Shown: positions 24,646-36,440, counted from the first letter of the stretch. The stretch is DNA of 64,000 bases from Lycorma delicatula (GCF_047948215.1 NC_134455.1:320966147-321030146), one strand, 5' to 3'. Numbers and translations are program-made. The notes: generated from the sequence alone by a model not told the origin.

Positions 24646-26460
24646 TAGTAAAAAATATAACTGAATAAAGTTTAATGTTTCAGTAAACTTTTAAGTAATT
24701 TCAAAAATATATCCTGGGTTGGACCTAAATAAATATGGTAAGCCTATTTATATCCCAAAACATTGTATTTTAGCACCTATGAAGCTGTAAAATTATATCT
24801 ACCTTTAGAATTAGTGATATTTAGAGTTGAAAACTAGAAGAAAGGCTATGCAATCATTATAAATTGTTAGTTTTTATATCTATAAATTTCTTCTACACTT
24901 AATTTCTATTTTTATTATTTCTTGACTAAGTCTATTTACTACTTCTGTAATAACTTATATTTTTAATGTAACTTTTTTAACCTTTGCAATCTTTTTCTTC
25001 TGTTTTAGAAACCTTTTATAAAGTTTGATATACAAATTCAAATAAACTTTTTAATATCATAAAGTAAATGAAAGAAAAAAAATCATATTGTATTTGCATC
25101 AGCGATCATGATCTTATTTTGTTAATTTGGTATTTGTTATTTATTCCTTCTTATTTTACTCCTTGTAAATGCAGATTTTTAGTTTTTTTTTTACATAGAC
25201 CGTTCTTTCTGTAAAGATCAAAAAACAGTCTTACAACAGACAATTTTCACATTACTTTACCACATTATCTACTGGAAAACAGAAAACTAAGTCATTTCAT
25301 TTGCTATTTTGATTATTTTTTACAACTACTACTTAGCGCTTATCTAACTAATAATGAAATAATAAGTTTTGCTATTTGATATCATTTGAGTAAATAAAAA
25401 ATATAGCAGTTGGTATTTTTCATCTAACGTGAAACTGCAATATCTTCTTAATACAGGCAATTTATATAATGCACAGTTTCATTAAGAGCAAGGATACATT
25501 ATTTTGTTGTTATACAAAATTTCACCAATCTTTCTTATAGTTGTGAGACTTGTAAAGCAGCTGAAGCGCCAATATTTATTGATCACTAATATAGAAGGAA
25601 TTTTTCTGAGTACAGGTGTTCACTATATAGCCATTCCCTCTGGAGAACAGAATGAAAGTGTCATTAAATAAGTTGAACACCTCTTACATTTTGGGGGCTT
25701 AGTATGTCAATAACCAACAGTGGGTTTTACTTAGCGAAAAAAAAAGGAATCCACTTTATTTTTTTTAATAAGCACGGCATGAGATGTTTATTATGTACAA
25801 AATGGTTATGTCAGTTTTCTGAGTGATTCGTACCTAACTTGAGGTTGCCTGCAACATTTAAGTTTTGTTACCATACAAACATGAAATGTTGAAATGGAAA
25901 TAGTCATTTCAGTTAATCAGATTTTTATTTTTTCAATCACATTTATTATTGCTTTTTATAAATTCGTTACAGCTAACATAATAAATAAGCATAGAATACT
26001 TACATGAACAATATAATATATTGAAAAACACATGTAAATTGATGATAAGGAATTAAAAGTAAATGAAATTCTTTGCCCTCCTTTATTAATCATATTAACA
26101 TTTCTGTAAGTAAAGTAATTTATTATTAATCTCTCAACTACCCTTTAAAAACTCAATTTAAATTAAAAAACACTCTACAATGTTAAATAACTGCTACTGC
26201 CATCTTACACACACACACACTCACTCGTGAATATCCTACAACAGGAACAAAAGAGGATGTATATTACTTTTAAAGATTCTATTTGATTGATCAATTATAC
26301 ATTATGTTTTCATGGAGAAATCATTTCTTTAACATTTTAAGAAATAATCGATTACTTTTTAAAATAATCGACGAATATGAAAATCATGCTGCAAATAATA
26401 TAGTCGAACTCAAAGGCGCTTGTTTTACAAGTCGCTGCAGCTACATATAAACCCTTAGCT
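24646..26460. other. AT-rich stretch, no gene recognised
   Basis: No coding signal or element was recognised. A (CA)n run of about six units lies near 26208. Confidence 0.5.
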
Positions 26461-26753
26461 TTTCTTCTTTCTTTTTTCTGTTTAGCCTCCGGTAATTACC
26501 GTTCAGATAATACTTCAGAGGATGATATGTATAAGTGTGAATTAAGTGTAGTCTTGTAGATTCTCAGTTCGACCATACCTGAGATGTGTGGTTAATTGAA
26601 ACCCAATCGCCAAAGAACACCGGTATCCACGATCTAGTATTCAAATTCGTGTAAAAATAACTGGCTTTACTAGGACTTGAACAGTGTAACTCTCGACTTC
26701 CAAATCATCAGCTGATTTGAGAAGACGCGTTCACCACTAGACCAACGCGGTGG
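26461..26753 (-). mobile_element. tRNA-derived SINE, family B, copy 1
   Basis: Minus-strand reading starts CCACCGCGTTGGTCTAGTGG (box A-like GTTGGTCTAGTGG), continues with GCGTCTTCTCAAATCAGCTG and box B-like GTTCAAGTCC. The body has CTAGATCGTGGATACCGG and ends with an A-rich tail at 26461-26478. Two further copies at 52718-53015 (-) and 53500-53830 (+) share the head and body. The head resembles a tRNA, but the tail and copy number mark a SINE. Confidence 0.85.
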
Positions 26754-28105
26754 ATCGCATATAAACCGGATTTTAACTTCAAAAAGAAATTTGTTAATTT
26801 TCTAACTAGTTTAATTTTATTTACAATAATAATAATATTCTATTAGATGGTGGAAAAATCAACTATCAATTAAATAGAAAACATTTTACAATGAAAGGAG
26901 GAAGTTCATTCATGCTGCAAAAAGAAAAGAAAACTAAATTTTGGATTTTTAATGAGGAAATTCTGAAAGAGAAGGATACATGAAGACTGCATTTAATTCA
27001 TCAAAGGGAAAAAGTGAACCCCCAAAATATTCACCTGAAAATGAATTATAATTTATTTAGAGAATTGCGTTTAGATTTTGGCAAACAACAGTTTCCTTCC
27101 AGCCTCAGATATTGGTAATACCATACATAATGATAATTTTACTTTATAGTTTCATGAGCGTGGGCGGGGCCAAAACTTCGATAATTTGATAGCAGCAGTG
27201 TTGTCGCATACATGCGTACTGATTTTTAGAATTATTTATTACTGTTTTGTTCACATTACACTAAACATCTTTTTATCCACCGACAGTACTCTTAATACAT
27301 TTAACGATGAAACGCTTTTAACCTTAATATAATTCGAACGGTTGATAGTAATTTATAAATTCTCTAATAAACATAAGCATAATATTTCCTTACATTTCTG
27401 CCGGAGACATGGAATATTTTCTCTACTCGCTTCCCCTGTTAAATGTAGTAACATTTTTCTTGGGTACTCTCCTTTCTGTGTAGGTACAGCATTTTTTTGC
27501 GGATGATTCCCCGTTTTAAATAAGATTTGACACAAAACTTATCCATAATTTTTTGTGCAAAATATCTCAAACAGCTTTGGACCTAGATTGGCTTCCATAA
27601 TCTTTTTTTATCGAAGACAACCTATGTGCAAAGTTGTTTGAGATATGCTTTGTGATGGCTCTTACTCTTAATTCTCTTCTTTAGATTCGGATTCTGGGGA
27701 ATGTAAGGCACCATCTTTTGTCTGCTGTAAGGCCTTCTCTCACTAAACAGAAGTACAACTTTTCTGCTTGCTCTTTTAATCTGTTTTTCGATTGATCGTC
27801 TTGATTGAGATTAACTTAATTTTTGTGAATTTTTCCTTCATTACCGTTGTCTTGAGACAACTAGTATTCATTATTTTTTTACTCCATGGTTTCTTTCTAC
27901 ATCTATAAAAGAATTTACGGAACGGTAATAACAATTATGAGCATTTCGTTAATATCTAATTATTTTTATGAAATCTGCCATTTTCATTTAGTGACTATAA
28001 CGATGCTTTATCACCTTATTCATTCCTCGGGAAACCCATGAATGAAAATTTTGTGAAAACTTTAATTAAGTTTCAAGTTGTTTTATTTTTCTTATTTTTT
28101 TATTT
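26754..28105. other. Intergenic stretch, no gene recognised
   Basis: A short GC-rich GTGGGCGGGGCC patch lies near 27160. An imperfect inverted repeat has arms at 27558-27579 and 27629-27652 (ATATCTCAAACAGCTTTG against its complement). A 60-codon minus frame at 27353-27535 has no recognisable domain. The A/T tail at the right belongs to LINE A. Confidence 0.4.
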
Positions 28106-28220
28106 TTAGGGTGAAAAACGGTTGGACGTTATCATCGCCCGGAAAATAAATAAATAAAAGTAATTAAAGTTGTTACATAAAATTAAAATTTAAAACTACT
28201 ATCACAGGAAACAAAATTCG

Positions 28221-28243
28221 GAATGGGTGTAAAAGGCCCATTC
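28221..28243 (-). other. LINE A 3' UTR hairpin, distal copy
   Basis: A perfect 7-bp stem, GAATGGG against CCCATTC, encloses the minus-strand loop CCTTTTACA. As in the other two copies, TTATCCGA precedes it in sense orientation. Stem bases differ from those at 3296-3320 but remain paired. Confidence 0.6.
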
Positions 28244-28414
28244 TCGGATAAGAAAAACACTAACATGTAACTTAAAACTACGTTAAAAACTATCATATTA
28301 AAAATAAATAAAGCTTAAAACTAAAAAAGGAAATAAATCTTAAAACTATTATGTTTAAAGTCTTACAACTAATATCACAAACGAATTTGTAAAACATAAA
28401 AAAAAACAAAAGAA

Positions 28415-28416
28415 TA

Positions 28417-28452
<36 letters not shown>

Positions 28453-28458
28453 TTTTTT

Positions 28459-28495
<37 letters not shown>
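28415..28495. repeat. (TA)n microsatellite inside the LINE A 3' UTR
   Basis: Two (TA)n tracts are separated by a T-run. The first is framed by ATGAATAT and ATATTCAT, making it self-complementary. It separates the two copies of the 3' UTR hairpin module. Confidence 0.9.
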
Positions 28496-28500
<5 letters not shown>

Positions 28501-28512
28501 AAAAAATTCCGA

Positions 28513-28535
28513 TAGGGAGTGTAAAAGGCTCGCTA
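28513..28535 (-). other. LINE A 3' UTR hairpin, proximal copy
   Basis: The stem is TAGCGAG against CTCCCTA (minus strand) with one mismatch and the loop CCTTTTACA. It sits about 40 bases after the ORF2 stop and duplicates the module at 28221-28243. The downstream AATTCGG/AATTCCG context is also similar, so the 3' UTR contains a partial tandem duplication. Confidence 0.6.
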
Positions 28536-28571
28536 CTCGGATAACAAAAACAATACATAGGACTAGAGTAA

Positions 28572-31500
28572 TTAAATTTTTTGTATTAACCCTATACTAC
28601 GCAAAAACAGAAAAATCCGGGTTAAAACCTGTTTATCATTACACAAGATACCACGGATGTTTCTGGGTAGTTTAAATTTACGACGCAATGCCGCATAACA
28701 TATGCAGTCCACGAGTATGTGGCGCACAGTCACGCGGCAGTTGCATCGTGCGCATAGAGGTGCTTGTCCTCTCGTAAACAGGTACTCGTGTGTTACCCTC
28801 GTGTGTTCTATCCGCAATCGACAGAGAACTACTTTCTCACGCCGGGGTTTTCTGTATGAAGAGTCCCATGGTAACACATAATCTTTAAACTGACGGAGTT
28901 TATTATCAACGGTAGCCGTCCAGTCACCTTGCCACCTTGCTCTTAGTAATTGGTTTATATAGTTAATGAAATCAGAAGTAGCAACTCGGGTGGTGAAAGG
29001 AGGCTGGTTACATGCTTCTTTGGCAGCGGAATCTGCATGTTCATTACCTGGAATCCCTACGTGGCTAGGGACCCAGCAAAAACTTAATTCTGTGTTGCGA
29101 TTATTCAACTCAGCGATTGCGTTGTAAATTTCAATGACGATAGGATGTTTGGAATAAAAGTTTTTTAAGGCTTGGAGAGCACTACACGAGTCACTGCAAA
29201 TAAGAACTTTTCTATATTTAGGGTTAATGATGTTTAGAGCCTTATTTATAGCGTATAGTTCAGCGGTAAACACACTCGTAGTACCGTGTAGACCAAACAT
29301 ATAAGTTCTTTCATTGACAACAAATGCACACCCAACTGTATCGTTTTGTTTCGATCCATCAGTGTATACAACCGCGTCTGGTTTCATCTTGGAGAGAACA
29401 CACTGAAATATTTGCTGAAAGACAATAGATGGTGTTGATTGTTTATTGTATGTCGTAAGGTCAAAATTAAAATTTATAAGGTTTATTCTCCATGGAGGAT
29501 ATAAGCAAGGATATATAGGAAAGAATGACGGTGTGTCAACATTTATATGCTGCAGCAGACGCCAGGTACGGACCCTTACAGGTGCAGTACGACGTGGATG
29601 GTCCTCATACTTTCCTAGATTAGGATTTCTAAAGAGTGAGTCAAGAGCCGGGTGATTTGGCTGTCCTCTGAGACGAGCAAAATAAGATAATAAAAGCTGG
29701 TTTCGTCTATCGCAAAGTGATGGTTCACCACAGTCTACAAGTAAGCTTGCGACAGGACTTGATCTAAACACGCCTGTAGCAAGCCGAAGGAAAGCATGAT
29801 GTACACTATCCAGCATTTTAAGCACGAATTGACGAGCTGAAGAGTAGGCGACACAACCATAATCTAAACGGGAGCGAACAAAGGAATAGTAAAAACGTAT
29901 CATACATGACCTATCGGCTCCCCAGTTGGTGATAGTAAGGACTCGCATCATATCTAGTAGTTTGGAACATTTTGTTTTCAATTCTTTTAAATGTTTGACC
30001 TAAGTAAGACGGCTATCAAAAAATAAACCTAAAAACTTGACGTAAGTAAAGATAGTAATAGTCTCTCCGTTCAGAAAAATTTGCGGAATAGAAGGGTTTC
30101 GTAGCCGAGAAAAAACTACACATTTTGTTTTTTCGGATGAAAATGTGAATCCAGCAAATCCTGGACCAAGCTTCAAGGTGAGATATAGTGTTCTGCAGTA
30201 GTCTCTCTGCTGAAGGTGTTGAACGGCTTGCAATGTAGATAGCAAAGTCGTCAGCAAATAGAGAACATGAGACAGGAGCCTGCACACATTTGGTAATATC
30301 GTTTATGGCTAAAGAAAATAAGGTGGCACTTAATACACTACCTTGGGGCACTCCAATCTCCAAGATGACACTATCTGAGAGCAAATCATCCACACGAACA
30401 CGGGCCGTTCGGTGATTTAAGAATCCCCGGATAAAAGCAAGCATATTGCCCTTGATTCCCCATTGTTTGAGAGTGTTAAGAATACCACGTTGCCAGGCTG
30501 TATCATACGCCTTTTTTATATCGAAGAAGATAGCGACGAGGTGCTGCCGATTTAGGAAAGCGTTTTGTGTGGCTGTTTCTAGTGACACTAAATGGTCAAT
30601 AGAAGATCGTCCTTGTCGAAAACCACACTGTTCTGGAGATAGAAAGCCATGTTTCTCCAAGTACCATGTAAGTCTGCGGTTTACCATTCTCTCCATTATT
30701 TTACACAAAACGCTTGTTAATGAAATAGGGCGGTAGCTTGAGGGGTTGGTTTGGTCTTTACCAGGTTTTAGTACTGGTATAATAAATGCCTCTGACCAGC
30801 CGGATGTGAAAGCATGGAAAGGCGAATGTTGTCCGGTCCAGGGGAAGTGTCCCGTGAGTTTTTAAGTGCATGTAACAATTCTTTATATACGAATGGAGTG
30901 TTTAATTCACCAACCGAATCACCAATGTTTTACGATAATACTTCTATTTGTATCTTGTACCGTTGAAAATCGTTATTATATGATGAGGTGAGAGACACCG
31001 AGCGGAAAGATTTTGCTAGACTATTTGCCACTTCTGAGGGTGATGTAAGGAGTTCTCCTTCATCAATAAGACCGAGAACAGATTGTTTCGGTGATCTGAA
31101 AATTGCACGAATTTTCTTCCATATAGTAGACGTGGGAGTAGTGCGTGAGATAGTGCTCACGTATTTCGTCCATGAATTCCTCTTAGCGTCCAAGAATACT
31201 CGACGGCACACCGCTCTAGCCCTGCAGTATAAATTTAGATGTTCTGTTGTAGGCCTACGATTAAATTTGCGTAGTGCCTGCCGTCGATTCCTAATAGCAT
31301 ATATGCAATCATCGTTCCACCATGGAACGAAAGGACGTCTAGGATTACCCGATGTTTGTGGGATATATCTGTTGGCATTCTCAAGTATCATGGACGTAAA
31401 AGAAGAATATTCGTCGAGGATGTTTGCTCCATCGTCATACTGAGATTGGAATGCTTTATGGTAACCGTTCCAATCTCTCTTTTCAACAATCCATCTCCGT

Positions 31501-32170
31501 GGCCTTCTTTTAATCTCGCAGTCTACACCGAAACCAATAAGAATTGGTCTATGATCACTGCCGTGAAAGTCACCACAAACAGACCAATTAAAATGAGGGA
31601 GCACATTCGGTGAGCATATGGATAGATCACGGTTAGATACAGTTGATAAGGACATGAATGTGTGTGATCCATTATTCAGTAGGCAAAGGTCAAAGTCAAT
31701 CTGTTTATTATATTTCCTCGAGTGGAGCAGAAGGTTGAGCCCCAGGAAATATGATGGGCATTGAAGTCTCCTACTATTAATGATGGAGATGGTATTTGCG
31801 TGAGGAGATTTGAGACATCTAAAGCACTGAACTCAGTGTTCGGTGAGAGATACAGATTGCAGATATGCAATTTGAAGGGAATAGAGACCTTTACTGCAAT
31901 AGCAGGAATGACAGTGGTTAGTTGAATTCTTGTAGCTGACACCCCATTCTTCATGAAAATCGCTACTCCACCACTCTCCCTACTGTCTACTAGGCAGTCG
32001 TATCTCTCACAGAAGTATCCTCTGAGTGTAACTGGGTCATGTTGTAGAAGGTGAGTCTCTTGGAAACACATGATTAGTGGATCATGTGTGTGCGCCAGTA
32101 CTCTAATATCTTCAATGCGGGACCGAATACGTCTAACATTCCACTGAATAATGTTCAGAAGTGTAAAAAA
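28572..32170 (-). pseudogene. LINE A ORF2: endonuclease, reverse transcriptase, RNase H (lightly broken)
   Basis: ORF2 starts near 32165 with LLNIIQWNVR, the usual beginning of an apurinic-like endonuclease. Next come ICFQETH-like MCFQETH, GDFNAHHISWGS and, after a frameshift near 31690, GSDHRPILIGFG. A stop at 30928-30930 and a shift near 30800 precede the RT: LKPGKDQTNPSSYRPISL, motif A FFDIKKAYD, motif B VPQGSVLS and motif C FADD (about 30250). After a shift near 30160 and a TAG at 30000-30002, the 469-codon piece at 29981-28572 carries RNase H: YTDGS, FTAELYAI, CSDS and WVPSHVGIPGNEHAD give the D-E-D-D site. A CARC ... H ... C motif is near the end. This enzyme would nick DNA and prime reverse transcription from the LINE RNA; with five lesions it cannot be made whole. 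Confidence 0.88.
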
Positions 32171-32217
32171 AATAAATAAAAAAATTCTATAATTAAATTT
32201 CGGAAATTATATAAAAA

Positions 32218-33801
32218 TTAGTTGTACGTGATTCGTTTTTTATTTTTTGTATTTTTTATTTTAAAGAAATCCGATGCCCTAGGGTCGGGTGGTTCTTCAA
32301 CCATATCCTCCAGTATATGAGGTGATGGTGGAGGAGATTTATTTGAATGGAATGCTGCAGTTAACATCCCAGAGGCGGTGGTTATGTGGGTTCCCTTTAC
32401 AGGGAGCTTATTAGGTGGCTTACTGCCAGCTGAGATAGTCGCTACTCGTGCCGATACGACTTTGGGAGCAGGAACTTTCGTGTGTATCACACTGTTGGAT
32501 TCACTAACTGCGACGAAAGACGTTTTATTCAGCTCTGAGATAGTGGCTGTAAGTGAAGGTACTTGATCAGAAAGCATCTGAACAAGTTTTTTAAGTTCAT
32601 TGCAGGATCCGCACTGCTGATTATTAACGTTTGTAAGAGTTTGTTTCGATGTAGCGGTAGCAAAAGATACATCTGGTTTAACCGAGTTCCGTGAATTATT
32701 TAACTTTTTGTATTCTCTTCGTGTGGCCGGGAAAGATAGCTTTTGCTCCGTACAGATTTTGAGTATTGCATTTTCTTCTTTAAATATTGGGCAATCTCGG
32801 GAGCGGGCTGTATGTGGACCACTGCAGTTTGCGCATTTTTCTCTTTCTTCGCAATTAGTGTCATTGTGACCTTCTTTAGCACATCGAGCACAGATCTCAG
32901 TTTTTGTACAAGATGTTGTAGTGTGACCAAAACCTTGGCATCTGAAACATCGCCGTGGGTTGGGTATGAATGGTCGTACCCGAACCGAGAAGTAACCCAC
33001 TTTAATCTTTTCTGATGGAACAGGGAGATTGAATGTTAATATAAGAGACGGTGTCGGTTCTTCTGTTCCTTTCTGCCGTTTCATAATACGTTTCACTTCA
33101 ACAACATCTTGGTGGCAAAGCTCGTCAACTATTTCATTGATATGTATATCTAAAAGGTCTCGACAAAAAATTACACCCCTGCTCGTATTTAAAGTTTTGT
33201 GGCTTTCAGCACTTATATTTATACCACCCATATTACGGAGACGTAAGATTGATTGACTCTGTTCGTCGTTGAATGTTTCAACCAGAATCGATCCTTCGCG
33301 TAATTTCCTGATGTTCTTCGGGGAGCCACTTGCACCTGTTACAGTTTTATTTATTAGGAAAGGTGAAACCTTTTGGAGGGAGCCACCTTCCTGACTATTT
33401 CGGAGAACAACGAATCGAATATTTTTAGTGTTCAAGTCTAAAGATTTGTAGTTCTCTTCCATAGGACTTTTATCCTCATCAGACAAAGCTGATCGAGGTC
33501 TCTTCGCAAGACTTAATTTGGTGGTTTTTTCAGATGGACCACCAACTATCTTGGGATTTAATATAGGATCACAAATTTTGGTCCCACGAGTACCGGCGAA
33601 AAATGGACCACTCCAGCAGAGCGCACGCGTACTGGAGCTAGAGCTAAGTACAACTGGGTTCGCCCTGGTGCCCAGAGGACATCGTTCAAGACTCACTACG
33701 TAGAGCCATTCACCCATCGGCACGATTTGTTCCCACATTTTGTTACGGTTGCATTCGTAAGATGTCGCAACACCACCGAGTGTTAATGTAAGAAATATCA
33801 A
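32218..33801 (-). CDS. LINE A ORF1: gag-like nucleic-acid-binding protein (intact)
   Basis: An uninterrupted 527-codon frame. Residues 1-125 are low-complexity and Ser/Lys-rich. About 126-280 resemble the RNA-recognition-like part of I-element ORF1 proteins (IRFVVLRN, ILVETFNDEQS, VRVRPFIP). Residues 285-337 hold three CCHC zinc knuckles: CFRCQGFGHTTTSC, CARCAKEGHNDTNC and CANCSGPHTARSRDC. The C-terminal part is Ser/Pro-rich. In this LINE group ORF1 coats the RNA and forms the ribonucleoprotein with ORF2. The start at 33801 is the longest option; MWEQIVPMGEW at codon 22 is an alternative. ORF2 begins about 50 bases after the stop in another frame. Confidence 0.88.
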   Translation of the reverse strand: MIFLTLTLGGVATSYECNRNKMWEQIVPMGEWLYVVSLERCPLGTRANPVVLSSSSSTRALCWSGPFFAGTRGTKICDPILNPKIVGGPSEKTTKLSLAKRPRSALSDEDKSPMEENYKSLDLNTKNIRFVVLRNSQEGGSLQKVSPFLINKTVTGASGSPKNIRKLREGSILVETFNDEQSQSILRLRNMGGINISAESHKTLNTSRGVIFCRDLLDIHINEIVDELCHQDVVEVKRIMKRQKGTEEPTPSLILTFNLPVPSEKIKVGYFSVRVRPFIPNPRRCFRCQGFGHTTTSCTKTEICARCAKEGHNDTNCEEREKCANCSGPHTARSRDCPIFKEENAILKICTEQKLSFPATRREYKKLNNSRNSVKPDVSFATATSKQTLTNVNNQQCGSCNELKKLVQMLSDQVPSLTATISELNKTSFVAVSESNSVIHTKVPAPKVVSARVATISAGSKPPNKLPVKGTHITTASGMLTAAFHSNKSPPPSPHILEDMVEEPPDPRASDFFKIKNTKNKKRITYN

Positions 33802-34069
33802 TGTAGGATGTTGTTGTGTAATTGTGTGAGTGTGTATGTTGTAATATATGTAGTGTTCTTGGTGTAGTATATGTGTATAATGTAAAGTGTTCCGCAGCTC
33901 ATTGTATAGTGGGAAGGAAAGCTGCGGAGGCTAGGACCGTGGGGACGCCAACCCCCAAAATCTTAAAGAATAAGACTCCCCGTCGGGGAGAGCGCTTAAT
34001 TGGCTGGTGGTCAGCCATATCTCTAGGTTAGCTTCCCGCAGCAGTGCGGTAGGTGTCTTTCCCTTAAAT

Positions 34070-35573
34070 AAACTGCTGATGTCGGTTGAACAAAGCAACT
34101 GCTTTGACTGTACGATAATTTGTCTGCACCCTTGAAAAGCATAAAGTTCGTCTTGGGCAAAGAAATTTAATTTTAATTTTGAATGTCCATCCGGAGGGCT
34201 GCGGTTGACAAGGCCGCTTGCGCTCGATATTCCAGCTGCGGTCGTGAATTACCACGAACTAAAAGCAGGCAGTCATCGGCGAAAGCCTGGGCCGTGACTC
34301 GTTCTGGGAATGTTAATCCCAGAAACCCGACAAATATCAGGTTCCACAGCAGGAGACCGAGAACGAAACCCTGCGGGCTTCCCCTAGTGACGGATTTTTC
34401 CACAGCTAGGTGCGTATCTTTAAGCAGAGCGGTACGATTACATAAATAGCCACGTACTGCGGTCTGCAAGGCTACGGAAACGTTGCGGCGTTCAAACTCA
34501 TAGAGGACATAACTTCAACATAGGAAAGGAAATGCTGCCTCTATGTCTATAAAAATTACCAAAACATATTTACAGTCGGCGCTTTCCACCTCGGCAAGAG
34601 GATTTAAGATACAATCCTCGGTGCCAACCCCTTTCGTGAAGCCATACTGGCCTCGATTTAGAAAACAGTTCACCTCAATGCTTTCCGAGAGTATTCCACA
34701 ACCAGCCTTTCAAGCAAATTGCCGATTACCGGCAAGAGGCTGATGGGTTGATAACTGCCGACTTCAAAAGGTTCCTTTCCTGATTTTAAGAGCAACCTCA
34801 CCAAAGCCACTTTCCAACAAGTCGGAAAGCAGCCCCAGCTAAGGTACCCCGTGAACAGCCTGCCAAGCGGTTCTCTTATAACAGGCAACAGATAGTAAAA
34901 TATATCCGGGTCAAGGTGGTCAATCCCCGGTGCCTTTTTCAATCCCATTCGAAAAACCACTTGGTCTATATCTACGAGAACCACAGCCCGTACGCCATGG
35001 AAGGACGCAGCCCCCGCTCTAATGTCGACCTCTCCTTCATCCTCCGGAGCATCTGGAAACTGAATATCCAGGAACGGCTGGTAAGTCGCCACAGATGTTA
35101 AAGTGTGGTTACGACCACCAAACCCGCATCGAACACTGGATAGCACGTGCAATGGCTTTGGCCGGAAACATGATTTTGCGAGCTGCCAGGGGCTGCGCTA
35201 CAACTCGCGCATGGAGTCTTGCCATAACTTGAGCTGGCTTCCTTGATGGCATGAACATACTCATTACACCCAATGAATCTGAGGCAACCACGACCGCGGA
35301 TAGCGGCCGTCCCCCACGAGAATGAATAACATCCACCCCATGGAAGCCGACTACCCTGCCTCCGACCACGTAAAGCTCCTGGACCAAGAGGACCTCAAGG
35401 TTGTACTCCGCAAGGAGCCTCATGGCGTCACTGGTAGCCGCCCGGGCATGATGCAAATCCAACTGCCCCAGGCACAAGCGTTCAACATGATGGAGTCGAT
35501 TTTCAAAGGCTTCCACCAATTCAAGCATCGCCATAAGCTGTGTTTTTTGCAGTTCTCGCCTGTGCAATATCAT
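34070..35573 (-). pseudogene. LINE B ORF2 remnants: endonuclease start and reverse transcriptase
   Basis: The high-coordinate piece (35573-35109) has CLGQLDLHHARAATSDAM and VLLVQELYVVGGRVVGFHG, the opening strands of an R1-type endonuclease. It then jumps to AKAIARAIQCS, so most of the endonuclease is deleted. The next piece (35152-34670) has KAPGIDHLDPDIFYYLLPVI, LLLKSGKEPFEVGSYQPISL and LLPVIGNLLERLV, the RT fingers. A frameshifted stretch has the motif A-like VIFIDIEAAF. The last piece (34469-34173) has RGSPQGFVLGLLLWN (motif B) and FADDCLLLVRGNSRPQLE (motif C with both Asp). Frameshifts, stops and the large deletion make it inactive. Confidence 0.8.
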
Positions 35574-36440
35574 ACGCTTTGCACTGTCAACCCCCTACCC
35601 TGTGTCCAGCATCGCTGCCTTTCACCAAGGTACAGGCGGCGCACTTGGCAATTGACTGCTCTTTGTCCCGGAAGAGCACAGTGACCATACATCTCCGACT
35701 GCTCTTTGAAGCGGAGAGAGGTGTGATCAAAGCCCTGACACTTGTAGCATCGGGTGACCTCTATATGGTTGACGACCCTACATGAGGTCCACCCCAAAAA
35801 CAGACATCCACCGGCCATCAAGACCTACCGGATCTTTGGCAAGATCTCCAGCTCCTAGTGACTCTTTGGAGCTTCCTTCCTCACCAGCTGCCTGACCACC
35901 TTGGTTTTCCGAAGGAAATCCTCGACGGACATATCCAATGTAGGATTTTTTCCGTACACGGCCCTGAGATTTCGTGCTCTTTTACCCTTGTCGCCCTTGG
36001 CATATCGTATACCAATATCTGCGGCCTCCGCTCAGCCAGTAACTGAATCTTCTGCCCGTTCCTTGTCAGAACGTCGGCCTCCAGCAGCTGCTTTACCTGC
36101 CGCTCACTTATGACTTCCAAGATGACACCGTGGTTACTTGTTTTAGTGATTCGGGAGGCTTGGATCATTTTCCTTCGCGAGCCCAGGACCTTCTTCAGGG
36201 TTAGCTCCGTCGCTAACGACGAAACCCCCCTACCAGGTTTTAGCGGAACCACCTTAACGGTAGCCCGCTTAATTTTAACCGCCGGCGTCTGAACTGGCAG
36301 AGGTGGACTAATCCGCTTAGGTACAGGCACGGCAGTTACTGACATTCTTTTTAACCTTCTCCTTCACCCGTTTAATAGACTTGTGGAGTTCACCCAGAGC
36401 CTCACCAGTCACTGACTTGAAGTCCCTAACTTCCCCCCAC
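35570..36440 (-). pseudogene. LINE B ORF1, C-terminal part with zinc knuckles
   Basis: Directly after the duplicated target site the frame reads TELWGEVRDFKSVTGEALGE, continuing the ORF1 half at 41786-42230. A frameshift near 36345 leads into the piece 36345-35881, with TLKKVLGSRRKMIQASRITK, the conserved middle domain of R1-type gag. A further break leads to 35821-35570 with HIEVTRCYKCQGFDHTSLRF and GHCALPGQRAVNC, degenerate CCHC knuckles (one Cys of the first knuckle is replaced). Confidence 0.78.

Larger units (their letters stand above)
28106..34060 (-). mobile_element. LINE A: nearly full-length I-like non-LTR retrotransposon
   Basis: From 5' (high) to 3' (low) the minus strand holds a 5' untranslated region, a gag-like ORF1 with three CCHC knuckles, an ORF2 with endonuclease, reverse transcriptase, RNase H and a C-terminal Cys/His motif, and a structured 3' UTR ending CCGGGCGATGATAACG followed by an A/T tail. 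The RNase H domain downstream of RT points to the I group of LINEs. ORF1 is intact and ORF2 has only about five lesions, so it is a fairly young copy. The 5' boundary (34060) is approximate: it abuts the truncated 3' side of LINE B. No target-site duplication was found. Confidence 0.85.

Noticed and set aside
26690..26753. tRNA-like sequence (box A and B)
   Set aside because: Head of a dispersed SINE with a body and A tail shared by two other copies; no proper acceptor stem closing on the 3' side.
30446..30736. Plus-strand open frames across the LINE block (also 31356-31613, 34183-34449, 37905-38147 and others)
   Set aside because: Antisense shadows of LINE ORFs; no independent domain signature.
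28106..34060. LINE A considered as inserted into LINE B, like LINE C
   Set aside because: The flank below 28106 does not continue LINE B RT, and no target duplication was found.
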